Below, piece by piece: positions 1 through 6,686 of a stretch of DNA of 10,552 bases. The notes beneath the pieces were generated by a model. It searched no databases and was not told the DNA's origin. It saw only the letters and a program-made list of their open reading frames with translations. Each line of letters opens with the position of its first letter. Positions within the stretch are counted from its first letter, which is position 1. The DNA is from Bacteroidia bacterium (GTDB lineage: Bacteria > Bacteroidota > Bacteroidia > Flavobacteriales > NORP286): assembly GCA_016763665.1 (NCBI GenBank), contig JAESTI010000284.1, forward strand, positions 1 through 10,552, written 5' to 3'. The position numbers were made by a program, and so were the translations under genes.

Positions 1-1004
1 TGATTAAAATAGGCGACATAGAACTTGGAGAATTTCCTTTGCTGTTAGCTCCCATGGAAGATGTGAGTGATCCACCTTTCAGGGCAGTATGTAAAGAGAA
101 TGGTGCTGATATGATGTATACAGAATTTATCTCATCTGAGGGATTGATTCGTTATGCAGATAAGAGTGTTAAGAAGTTAGACATTTATGACTATGAAAGG
201 CCTATTGGAATACAGATCTTTGGATCTGATATAGATTCGATGCGGCAGGCTACGGAAATTGCTGACAAAGCAAACCCGGAATTGATTGGTATTAATTATG
301 GTTGCCCGGTGAAGAAAGTTGCATGCAAAGGGGCAGGAGCTGGTATTTTACAAGATATACCGAAAATGGTTTCAATGACCAAAGAAATTGTGAATTCAAC
401 AAAACTACCGGTAACTGTTAAAACAAGATTGGGTTGGGATGATAATTCAAAATATGTAACTGAGGTCGCAGAGCGGTTACAGGATGTAGGTATCAAGGCA
501 ATTACAATTCATGGCAGAACAAGGGTACAAATGTATAAAGGTGAAGCAGATTGGTCATTGATAGGGGATATCAAGAACAATCCCAGAATTAAAATTCCTG
601 TTTTTGGAAATGGCGATGTTGAATCTCCGGAAAAAGCATTAGAGATGAAAAAGAAATATAATGTTGACGGCATTATGATTGGAAGGGCATCTATTGGATA
701 TCCGTGGATATTTAATGAGATCAAACACTTTATGAAAACAGATGAAAAACTTCCTGAACCTACTTTAAAGGATAGATTAGATGTATGCTACAAGCATCTT
801 CAAAAGTCAATTGAGTGGAAAGGGGAGAAGCAAGGAATTTTAGAAATGCGAAGGCATTATACAAATTATTTTAGAAGTTTACCCAACATCAAGTCTTATA
901 GATTAAAATTAGTAACAGCAGCGAGCTTTGAAGATGTCAAAGGAATTCTTAAAGAAATTTTACAAACCTATTCTGTTAACCAAAATGTTACAATTGTAAA
1001 TTAA
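1..1004 (+). CDS. dusB: tRNA-dihydrouridine synthase, DusB type (start codon cut by one base)
   Basis: FMN-dependent enzyme that reduces uridine to dihydrouridine in the D-loop region of tRNA in the cytoplasm. The TIM-barrel hallmarks are all visible: LLLAPMEDVSDPPFR near the N-terminus, NYGCP with the catalytic Cys at about residue 102, KTRLGW, the IHGRTR phosphate and substrate motif, then FGNGD and IMIGRA for FMN. The first in-frame start inside the window is a TTG at 39, but the frame is open and conserved back to base 3, reading IKIGDIELGEFP. The window opens with TG, so the true start is very probably an NTG codon whose first base lies just outside, giving about 334 residues, normal for the family. 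Its stop codon abuts the next gene's ATG (TAAATG), so the two are probably translationally coupled. DusB rather than another Dus is inferred from the overall Bacteroidota-type sequence; the Dus family itself is certain. Confidence 0.95.
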   Translation, partial: IKIGDIELGEFPLLLAPMEDVSDPPFRAVCKENGADMMYTEFISSEGLIRYADKSVKKLDIYDYERPIGIQIFGSDIDSMRQATEIADKANPELIGINYGCPVKKVACKGAGAGILQDIPKMVSMTKEIVNSTKLPVTVKTRLGWDDNSKYVTEVAERLQDVGIKAITIHGRTRVQMYKGEADWSLIGDIKNNPRIKIPVFGNGDVESPEKALEMKKKYNVDGIMIGRASIGYPWIFNEIKHFMKTDEKLPEPTLKDRLDVCYKHLQKSIEWKGEKQGILEMRRHYTNYFRSLPNIKSYRLKLVTAASFEDVKGILKEILQTYSVNQNVTIVN

Positions 1005-2279
1005 ATGAACGTACTATATCTGATCATCGGCTTGCTCATTGGATCAGTGGCAACCTGGTTTATTGCAAAATTCAAATTTAAAAGTGAAGCACAGGGCAAT
1101 ACTCCTCAGGATTTTGACAAGATCATAGAATTGAACAGAAGCCTTGCGACAAAAAATGCTGAAGTTGACAATCTTACATCAAAGCTTCAGGATCAAAAAA
1201 AAGAAATGGAGGAAATGCATGAGAACCTCAAATCTCAATTTGAAAATTTGGCCAATAAGATATTAGAGGAGAAATCTCAAAAATTCACTACTCAAAACAA
1301 AGAAAACTTAAAGCAGATCTTAGAACCTTTAGGAGAGAAGATCAAAGAATTTGAAAAGAAAGTTGAAGACAAATATATCAAAGAAGCTGAGGGAAGGTCA
1401 GCTTTGGTTCAGCAGATCAAAACCTTGGCAGATCTTAACAAGCAGATGAGTGAAGATGCCAGCAATTTGACAAAAGCACTTAAAGGAGATTCAAAAGCAC
1501 AAGGTAATTGGGGTGAACTTAGATTAGAGTTGTTACTGGAAAAAGCAGGACTTATAAAGAATATCCACTACAAAACACAGGAATCTTTCAGGGATGAAGA
1601 TAAACATTTGAAGAAGCCTGACTTTATCATTAAGCTTCCAGATAATAAACATATCGTGGTTGGTTCAAAGGTTTCATTAGTTGCTTATGAATCTTATTTT
1701 AATGTGGAAGATGAAGCTGAAAAGGAGAGAACTCTTAGAGAACATATCAACAGCATTAAGAACCATATTCGTGATCTTAGTTCAAAGAATTACCAAAACT
1801 TGTATGAAATTAATACTCCTGATTATGTACTGATGTACATTCCAATTGAGCCGGCATTTACAATAGCAATGCAAGCAGACGAACAATTGTATCTGGAAGC
1901 ATTCGATAAAAATATAGTATTGGTAACGACATCAACATTATTGGCTACCATGAGTGCTATTTCTTCTATTTGGAAACAGGAAGATCAAAAGAAATATGTA
2001 CTGGAAATTGCAAGACAGAGTGGAGCTTTGTACGACAAGTTTGTCGGATTTGCCGAGGACTTGATTGATGTGGGTAAGAAAATGAATAATGCTAAAACTT
2101 CTTATGATGCTGCAATGAATAAACTTTCAGAAGGAAGTGGGAATTTGGTGAAGCGTACCGAGACTATAAAGAAGCTTGGCGCAAAAGCATCAAAATCGAT
2201 ACCGCAAGGATTACTTGATAGAGCTGAAGTTGAAAACTCAGATCAAGCACCTGTTGATAGATCATTAGATCAGGAATAA
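1005..2279 (+). CDS. rmuC: RmuC-family DNA recombination protein with altered D-x-K motif
   Basis: RmuC proteins limit recombination at inverted repeats and carry a predicted PD-(D/E)xK nuclease-like domain. This 424-residue protein has an N-terminal membrane anchor (about residues 3-22), a long charged coiled coil (about 40-150) and an RmuC domain (about 155-395). Visible family motifs are GNWGE (167-171), PD (205-206), VSLVAYESYF, DYVLMYIPIEPAF and the C-terminal YDKFVGF region. In the family, as recalled from E. coli RmuC, the strand after LP carries D-x-K; here it reads VVGSKVSL, with Gly220 at the Asp position and Lys222 kept. The codon is GGT, one base from GAT. The start ATG follows the dusB stop directly. 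The domain is full length with no frameshift, so the protein is likely made, but nuclease activity is doubtful if that Asp is catalytic. The fold assignment is firm; cellular function in this organism is inferred. Confidence 0.93.
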   Translation: MNVLYLIIGLLIGSVATWFIAKFKFKSEAQGNTPQDFDKIIELNRSLATKNAEVDNLTSKLQDQKKEMEEMHENLKSQFENLANKILEEKSQKFTTQNKENLKQILEPLGEKIKEFEKKVEDKYIKEAEGRSALVQQIKTLADLNKQMSEDASNLTKALKGDSKAQGNWGELRLELLLEKAGLIKNIHYKTQESFRDEDKHLKKPDFIIKLPDNKHIVVGSKVSLVAYESYFNVEDEAEKERTLREHINSIKNHIRDLSSKNYQNLYEINTPDYVLMYIPIEPAFTIAMQADEQLYLEAFDKNIVLVTTSTLLATMSAISSIWKQEDQKKYVLEIARQSGALYDKFVGFAEDLIDVGKKMNNAKTSYDAAMNKLSEGSGNLVKRTETIKKLGAKASKSIPQGLLDRAEVENSDQAPVDRSLDQE

Positions 2280-2289
2280 ACGTTACTTA

Positions 2290-3546
2290 ATGAAGTGGTC
2301 ACATATTTTAGGATTTGGATTGCTCATTTTATTGATGGGTTGTTTTGGTTCTTCAAAAATTAGTAACCAAAATCTGGCGTTTATTTACAAAAGGGACAAT
2401 GTCTTTTCTTTGCAGCCTCAACATACCATCCACCATTTTTCAAAAGACAGCACCCGAGTTTATTTAAGTATTAGTTCAGATGACCTTTTGTATAAAAATG
2501 AAGAGGTTGGTTTTACAGCCAACTTTAAGATCCTATATAAATTGTACGATTCCTTCGAATCAGAAACAGTTTTGGACAGCTCTTCTTTTACCTTAAAAGA
2601 TAGATCAGGGTATGACGAGAGTAAAGAGCTATATCATCAGTTTGAAATTAGTTCTGTATCTCAAAATAAATACTTGTTAGAAGTAAGTGTTCATGATTTG
2701 AACAATAATCAAAAGAGCAGAAATTTTATTCAAATAGATAGATCTAATTTTACTGGAAGGCAAAACTTTTTAATAAGTTCAGTGCCGAATAACAAGGTAT
2801 TATTCAAGGATTACGTTACGATCAATGAGAAAATAAAGATCGATTATCCGGATAAAGAAGTCCGTGATTTAAATGTTGACTATTATATTAATGATTTTGA
2901 GATAGCAGCTCCTCCATTTTTTAATAATTATAAAAGGCCTTTTGAATATAGGCCCGATAGTACATTTCAAATAAATATTAGATCTCCTTTAACTTTTAAA
3001 AAAAAAGGATTGTACTATTTGCGAATGGATACAACGATGCAGCATGGAATTACTATTTATGTGTACAACAAAAGTTTTCCTGATATTAAAACCGTTGAAC
3101 AACTTATTTATCCTTTGCGATATATTACTACCAAAAAAGAATTTCAAGAAATTGAGAGTTCAGATAAAAGTAAATATTTGGTAGACAAACTTTGGTTGGA
3201 AATGGGAGGAAATAAGGACCGAGCAAAAAGTTTAATAAGGCATTATTATGGTAGAGTTAGAAATGCAAACAAGTATTTCACTTCTTTTAAAGAAGGATGG
3301 AAAACAGACAGAGGGATTATTTACATAGTTTTTGGTCCACCGCATGCTATATATAAAAACACCTTTTCAGAAACATGGATCTATGGTGAAGAAAACAATA
3401 TACTTTCAATTACTTTTAATTTTACTAAAGTAAAAAATCCGTTTACCAATAATGATTATGACTTAGAACGTCAAATACTTTATCAGAACAGTTGGTATAT
3501 GGCTGTTGATAATTGGCGACAGGGGTTTGTTTATAATTCAGATTAG
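2290..3546 (+). CDS. GWxTD domain lipoprotein
   Basis: Predicted lipoprotein of 418 residues with a C-terminal GWxTD domain, a family known mainly from Bacteroidota and of unassigned biochemical function. The N-terminus is a type II signal peptide with hydrophobic core LGFGLLILL and lipobox LMGC, giving lipidation at Cys18. The middle (about 30-300) is beta-rich, without catalytic motifs that I recognise, as expected of an extracytoplasmic beta-sandwich-like region. The naming motif is GWKTD at 336-340, followed by RGIIYIVFGPP and a Trp/Tyr-rich ending (TWIYGEENN, QNSWYMAVDNWRQGF). The ATG lies 10 bp after the rmuC stop, with no Shine-Dalgarno, and the methyltransferase gene starts 6 bp after its stop, so it is probably co-transcribed with both. 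Envelope location is a strong prediction; role unknown. Confidence 0.9.
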   Translation: MKWSHILGFGLLILLMGCFGSSKISNQNLAFIYKRDNVFSLQPQHTIHHFSKDSTRVYLSISSDDLLYKNEEVGFTANFKILYKLYDSFESETVLDSSSFTLKDRSGYDESKELYHQFEISSVSQNKYLLEVSVHDLNNNQKSRNFIQIDRSNFTGRQNFLISSVPNNKVLFKDYVTINEKIKIDYPDKEVRDLNVDYYINDFEIAAPPFFNNYKRPFEYRPDSTFQINIRSPLTFKKKGLYYLRMDTTMQHGITIYVYNKSFPDIKTVEQLIYPLRYITTKKEFQEIESSDKSKYLVDKLWLEMGGNKDRAKSLIRHYYGRVRNANKYFTSFKEGWKTDRGIIYIVFGPPHAIYKNTFSETWIYGEENNILSITFNFTKVKNPFTNNDYDLERQILYQNSWYMAVDNWRQGFVYNSD

Positions 3547-3552
3547 AATTAC

Positions 3553-4311
3553 GTGAATTCAAAAAGCAAAAATGACCAAATGATCTTCGGAATGAAGCCC
3601 ATAATTGAGGCTATAGATTCCGGGAAGGAGATTGATAAAATTCTTTTGAAAAAGGGGTTGGAAGGAGAGTCTCAAAGGGAATTGAGAGCATTGATAAACT
3701 CACATAAAATTCCATTTCAAATTGTTCCATTCCAGAAGTTAGATAATATTACCAGGAAAAACCACCAAGGAGTGGTAGCCTTTATATCCTTGATAACCTA
3801 TCAGGATATTGAAAATATCATTCCTCAGATCTATGAACGTGGTAAGGATCCGTTGATATTGATCTTAGATAAGATCACTGATGTTAGAAATTTTGGCGCA
3901 ATTGCACGGACGGCAGTTTGTAGTGGAGTTGATGCCATTTTAATACCTCAACAGCATGCTGCCCAAATTAATGAGGATGCGGTGAAGACATCTGCAGTTG
4001 GGTTGTTTAAAATTGCAGTTTGCAGGGAGCCCAATTTAAAAACTACAATTCGCTTTTTAAAAGACAGCGGTTTACAAATTGTTGCTTGTACAGAAAAAGG
4101 GGCAGAGGAAATGTATAATGTTGATTTTGTCATGCCTACAGCTATCATTATGGGAGCTGAGGATGTTGGAATTTCAAATGAATACATAAAATTATCTGAC
4201 CATAAAGTAAAAATTCCTATTTTAGGAGACATAGACTCATTAAATGTTTCTGTTTCGGCAGGTGTTATTTTGTACGAAGCTGTGAGACAGAGATCTGGTA
4301 ATAGCTTATAG
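3553..4311 (+). CDS. rlmB: 23S rRNA (guanosine-2'-O-)-methyltransferase, RlmB/TrmH type
   Basis: SPOUT-class RNA 2'-O-ribose methyltransferase using S-adenosylmethionine; RlmB modifies G2251 of 23S rRNA in E. coli. The 252-residue protein has the N-terminal L30e-like RNA-binding domain (IFGMKPIIEAI to HQGVVAF, about 10-78) and the knotted SpoU domain (about 98-245). All three SPOUT motifs are present: motif 1 VRNFGAIARTA with Asn113 and Arg119, motif 2 IMGAEDVGIS (usually G-S-E, here G-A-E), and motif 3 SLNVSVSAGVILYEA with Asn231. The start used is GTG at 3553; an in-frame ATG at 3580 (residue 10, directly before IFGMKP) is a real alternative. Family membership is certain; the exact target nucleoside is inferred, since related TrmH/RlmB proteins differ in substrate. 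Its 3' end overlaps a 7-bp-period repeat array. Confidence 0.93.
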   Translation: MNSKSKNDQMIFGMKPIIEAIDSGKEIDKILLKKGLEGESQRELRALINSHKIPFQIVPFQKLDNITRKNHQGVVAFISLITYQDIENIIPQIYERGKDPLILILDKITDVRNFGAIARTAVCSGVDAILIPQQHAAQINEDAVKTSAVGLFKIAVCREPNLKTTIRFLKDSGLQIVACTEKGAEEMYNVDFVMPTAIIMGAEDVGISNEYIKLSDHKVKIPILGDIDSLNVSVSAGVILYEAVRQRSGNSL

Positions 4312-4335
4312 AAAATAGCGGATAGCATATAGAAC
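4301..4335 (+). repeat. five ATAGNNN heptamers in exact 7-bp phase
   Basis: ATAG occurs at 4301, 4308, 4315, 4322 and 4329, exactly every 7 bp, with varying three-base fillers (three of the five units are ATAGC). The first two units overlap the last codons and stop of the rlmB gene, and the rest fill the gap before the SUMF1-fold gene. Only the tetramer and the period are kept, so this is a degenerate microsatellite rather than a fresh slippage tract. Confidence 0.8.
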
Positions 4336-4341
4336 CAATAT

Positions 4342-4365
4342 ACGAATTTACGAATCAACGAATGC
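4342..4365 (+). repeat. three ACGAATNN octamers ending on the SUMF1 start codon
   Basis: ACGAAT occurs at 4342, 4350 and 4358, exactly every 8 bp. The ATG of the SUMF1-fold gene (4362-4364) lies within the third unit. The same octamer series, in the same orientation relative to the gene, precedes tsaB at 8272-8311. Confidence 0.85.
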
Positions 4366-5168
4366 CCCTGATAAAGATTATTCAAAATATATTACTATTA
4401 GCATTGATTGGGTTTTGCATTTCACTGAAAGCAGGAACTAAATCAGATTATTCAAGTGCTAAAAAAATTCAGAAAACTGTTCGGAAAATTGATATCAACC
4501 TTTATGCAGGAGCAACTGAAGTTTCTAACCAACAATACAAGTGGTTTTTGGAAGCCTTAAAGGCTTCAGGTAAAAAGGAGAAACTTAAAAAATGTGGTGT
4601 TGATTCTTTGGCCTGGGAAAAATTATCTGAAGATATAACTACCTGTTTCGAATATTTTTACAATTACCACAGCCAGGAATCGTATGATTATTATCCTGTT
4701 GTGAATATTAGATATCAAGCTGCTGTGGCATTTTGTGACTGGCTAACCGATGTGTATAATGCTGATGAAGGGAGGCAATTTAAAAAAGTAGAGCTCAGAT
4801 TACCAACAGAAGAAGAATGGTTAAAAGCTGCTCATGAAAAAGAAGCTCCTTTTGCCTGGGGGGATTCTTCATTACATGATCCTAAAGATGGAGGAGCAAG
4901 AGCAAGGCTCCATTTTATTGATAAATCAAATTTATTTTTGCGAAATTTTCCTGCAATTGCCGCACCAGTGGAGAGCTTTATAAAATATGAATATGACCTA
5001 TACAACATCCATGGAAATGTTTCTGAAATGTTAAGCACTGAAGGCAAGGCAAAAGGTGGAAGCTGGTACGATCCTCCGGAAAAAGCTACCCTAAAGCAGA
5101 TCCAAATATACACTGGCCCTGATCCAAGAATAGGTTTTAGGTATTTTATGATTGTATTAGAGGAGTAA
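4362..5168 (+). CDS. secreted SUMF1/FGE-fold protein, probably non-enzymatic
   Basis: A 268-residue protein with a signal peptide (about 1-25, hydrophobic core IIQNILLLALIGFCISL) and one formylglycine-generating-enzyme/sulfatase-modifying-factor fold, the fold also used by the gliding and secretion proteins GldJ and GldK. Family motifs in order: ATEVSNQQYKWFL (51-63), YPVVNIRYQAAVAFCDWL (111-128), LRLPTEEEWLKAA (145-157), AWGD (165-168), YNIHGNVSEM (214-223), KGGSW (231-235) and IGFRYF (257-262). The Cys pair that true FGEs use near the C-terminus is absent; no Cys occurs after residue 125. A structural or binding role is therefore more likely than sulfatase maturation. Cys19 is preceded by Phe, so a lipobox is unlikely. 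The leader holds two phased repeat arrays and the ATG sits inside the last repeat unit. The stop is 5 bp from the stop of the convergent gene. Confidence 0.85.
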   Translation: MPLIKIIQNILLLALIGFCISLKAGTKSDYSSAKKIQKTVRKIDINLYAGATEVSNQQYKWFLEALKASGKKEKLKKCGVDSLAWEKLSEDITTCFEYFYNYHSQESYDYYPVVNIRYQAAVAFCDWLTDVYNADEGRQFKKVELRLPTEEEWLKAAHEKEAPFAWGDSSLHDPKDGGARARLHFIDKSNLFLRNFPAIAAPVESFIKYEYDLYNIHGNVSEMLSTEGKAKGGSWYDPPEKATLKQIQIYTGPDPRIGFRYFMIVLEE

Positions 5169-5173
5169 AATTC

Positions 5174-5542
5174 TCAAAAGCAGCAGTTTAGAATAAAAGC
5201 ATACTCAATTGGGAATTCCTGGAGTTGATCAATTGGAATTTCATAAGGATCATTTTTACATTCACTCACTAAGTACAGAATTGCAATGTCATCGGTAGAA
5301 AGATCTGTTAATTGATCTATTTGTAATTCAAAAATATCATTTTTATTATCACTTATAGCATATATAAGGCCTCTCTTTTCTAATGGGAAATTAGTTAAGT
5401 CTTGTATTGATATTTCATAAATATCATTTTTGTCTTCTATGAAATTTTGTTGAGAAAAAAGAGTATTGTTGCTGTTTACAGAAGTAGCAAAGAATATTAC
5501 TAGTAAGATCGAAATATTCAAAAGGCTTTTAAATGGTATCAT
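5174..5542 (-). CDS. small secreted protein with three 29-residue repeats
   Basis: I do not recognise this 122-residue protein. It starts with a signal peptide (about 1-25: MIPFKSLLNISILLVIFFAT then SVNSN). The mature part is almost entirely three tandem repeats starting at Lys38, Lys67 and Lys96, with an exact period of 29 residues. Each opens with KND, then I or P, an aromatic, E, an aliphatic, a variable residue and I, followed by a D/Q pair and L, with an acidic and Phe/Leu-rich tail such as QLTDLSTDDIAILYLVSE. The last copy ends in Cys-Cys-Phe at the stop. The protein is strongly acidic. It begins 37 bp after the stop of the REC/SiaB-like gene on the same strand, with no clear promoter between, so it is probably the last gene of that transcript. 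An exported partner or effector of that signalling pair is an inference from position only. Confidence 0.8.
   Translation of the reverse strand: MIPFKSLLNISILLVIFFATSVNSNNTLFSQQNFIEDKNDIYEISIQDLTNFPLEKRGLIYAISDNKNDIFELQIDQLTDLSTDDIAILYLVSECKNDPYEIPIDQLQEFPIEYAFILNCCF
5177..5431 (-). repeat. three tandem 87-bp in-frame repeats
   Basis: The coding repeats of the 122-residue secreted protein are also visible in the DNA. The octamer TCATTTTT (plus strand) occurs at 5250, 5337 and 5424, exactly 87 bp apart each time, preceded by the similar AT-rich strings TTTCATAAGGA, ATTCAAAAATA and TTTCATAAATA. Copies lie at about 5345-5431, 5258-5344 and 5177-5257 (the last is 81 bp, ending at the stop). Divergence is moderate, so the duplications are not very recent, but the period has been kept without indels. 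Confidence 0.88.
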
Positions 5543-5579
5543 TTTAATATAACGTTAAAGAAATAGTAATCATATTAAT

Positions 5580-6542
5580 TTAATTTAGAAATTGTGCTTC
5601 TTCTATATTTGGTTTTTCACTTTGAAAATTCACATGAAATAAAAAATAGGATAGATGGTCATTGATCTGTTCAAATTCGTAAACGAGCTTGTTACCAGAT
5701 TTTCTTGCCATATCTATAAAACCTAACCCTGCTCCCCCTTTTTCATTTATATTACCAGATAACCTAATCTTTTTATACAGTTTTTTTAGTTCTTGTTTAT
5801 CCAATGAATTGACTTCGTCTAATTTTGATTTAAGAATATCTATCACATTATTTTCTAAATAATTACCCGTTATCAAGGAATATTTATCACCATCTTCGCG
5901 AATCATAAAAATAGCATCATGTTGGTCAGAATTTGGAGGTACGACAGCATATTTAGAGATATTCTGCAGGCATTCCACTATTACATTGATGATCTTATTT
6001 TGTAAAAATTCATCTTCACCTCCTATATTTCCGTATTTTTCAATTTTGTGAAAAATTGAATTAACAATTAATTGAGTGAAATGACCCTCATAAATAAAAA
6101 TCAAATTATGCTCTTTCATAATTTGTTGAATTTTCAATGGGTAATACAGGTTTTTTTGTCGATCTTCTGCCCTTTTTCTATTAAAGGCAAGTTCCATTTG
6201 AATCCATAAGTCGCGTTCTGAATAAGGTTTTACTAAATACCCAGATGGAATTGATTGCATTGCTTTTTGTAAAATTGCATCATCTGAGTCCGCAGTAATG
6301 AATATTATTGGGATTTGGGATTCTTCCGTAATTACAATAGCAGCTTCAGTTCCGTCAAGGTTTCCTTCTAAATGGATATCCATTAAAATAAGATCTGGTT
6401 TTAATTTCCTCGCATAATCAATAGCTTCTTCACCGGACATTACTAATCCGCAAATAAGGCAATCAATTTTTAAAATGCTTTTTTGAATTGCCATTTGCAT
6501 AGCAGGATCATCTTCTACGATAAGAATCTTATGATTTTCCAT
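5580..6542 (-). CDS. response regulator with SiaB-like (DUF6272) kinase output domain
   Basis: Cytoplasmic two-domain signalling protein of 320 residues. Residues 4-122 form a receiver domain: acidic pocket Glu10-Asp11-Asp12, phospho-acceptor Asp55 in LILMDIH, Thr83 in FITAD and Lys105 in LVKPYS. After a linker, residues about 140-305 resemble the SiaB family of kinase-like proteins (DUF6272): LIFIYEGHFTQLIVNSIF, then INVIVECLQNISKYA (Glu190, Gln193, Asn194, like the N-box of GHKL ATPases), then EKGGAGLGFIDMARKSGNK (268-285, glycine-rich lid). In Pseudomonas, SiaB is a stand-alone kinase of the anti-sigma-antagonist-like protein SiaC; here the module is under a receiver domain. Phosphorylation of Asp55 probably gates the output, an inference. 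It lies 144 bp downstream of the NarL-type regulator and 37 bp upstream of the repeat-protein gene. The receiver is certain; the SiaB assignment is by remembered motifs. Confidence 0.85.
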   Translation of the reverse strand: MENHKILIVEDDPAMQMAIQKSILKIDCLICGLVMSGEEAIDYARKLKPDLILMDIHLEGNLDGTEAAIVITEESQIPIIFITADSDDAILQKAMQSIPSGYLVKPYSERDLWIQMELAFNRKRAEDRQKNLYYPLKIQQIMKEHNLIFIYEGHFTQLIVNSIFHKIEKYGNIGGEDEFLQNKIINVIVECLQNISKYAVVPPNSDQHDAIFMIREDGDKYSLITGNYLENNVIDILKSKLDEVNSLDKQELKKLYKKIRLSGNINEKGGAGLGFIDMARKSGNKLVYEFEQINDHLSYFLFHVNFQSEKPNIEEAQFLN

Positions 6543-6552
6543 TTTTCCCTGG

Positions 6553-6576
6553 GAATTAAGAAATATTACTTAATTC
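6553..6576. repeat. perfect inverted repeat upstream of REC/SiaB-like gene
   Basis: GAATTAAG (6553-6560) and CTTAATTC (6569-6576) are perfect 8-bp arms around an 8-bp AT spacer. On the minus strand this sits 11-34 bases before the ATG at 6542, in the leader or promoter of the REC/SiaB-like gene. A related 11-bp palindrome, CTTAATTTAAG, lies at 6614-6624. There is no downstream T-run in either direction that would make it a convincing terminator, so an operator or an RNA leader hairpin is more likely. Confidence 0.5.
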
Positions 6577-6632
6577 TTACTTAGGTATACGTAAAATCAA
6601 TAGGATGGTGATACTTAATTTAAGAAACACGT

Positions 6633-6656
6633 AATTACATAAGCAATTACATAAGT
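6633..6656. repeat. two tandem 12-bp direct repeats
   Basis: AATTACATAAGC (6633-6644) is followed at once by AATTACATAAGT (6645-6656), differing only in the last base. The pair lies in the 144-bp gap between the NarL-type regulator and the REC/SiaB-like gene, about 90-115 bases upstream of the latter's start. A 12-bp period puts the copies on similar faces of the helix, which would suit paired protein binding. A binding site for the adjacent LuxR-type regulator is only a guess. Confidence 0.5.
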
Positions 6657-6686
6657 ATCTTGAAAAATTTAATCTTAAAGAAAGGA

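Noticed and set aside
296..724. Two minus-strand frames inside dusB (296-496 and 509-724)
   Set aside because: Both are complements of conserved Dus motifs and carry no start context or homology.
4301..4365. Possible CRISPR or riboswitch in the SUMF1 leader
   Set aside because: The repeat units are 7-8 bp with no spacers, far too short for CRISPR, and no known riboswitch core can be folded from them by eye.
3948..4385. 145-codon minus-strand open frame over the rlmB 3' end and SUMF1 start
   Set aside because: It is antisense to two clear genes with conserved motifs and shows no family signature of its own.
4832..5113. 93-codon minus-strand frame inside the SUMF1-fold gene
   Set aside because: Antisense shadow of conserved FGE-fold motifs.
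5169..5173. Bidirectional terminator between the convergent SUMF1 and repeat-protein genes
   Set aside because: Only 5 bp separate the stops, and no GC-rich hairpin with T-tract was seen on either side.
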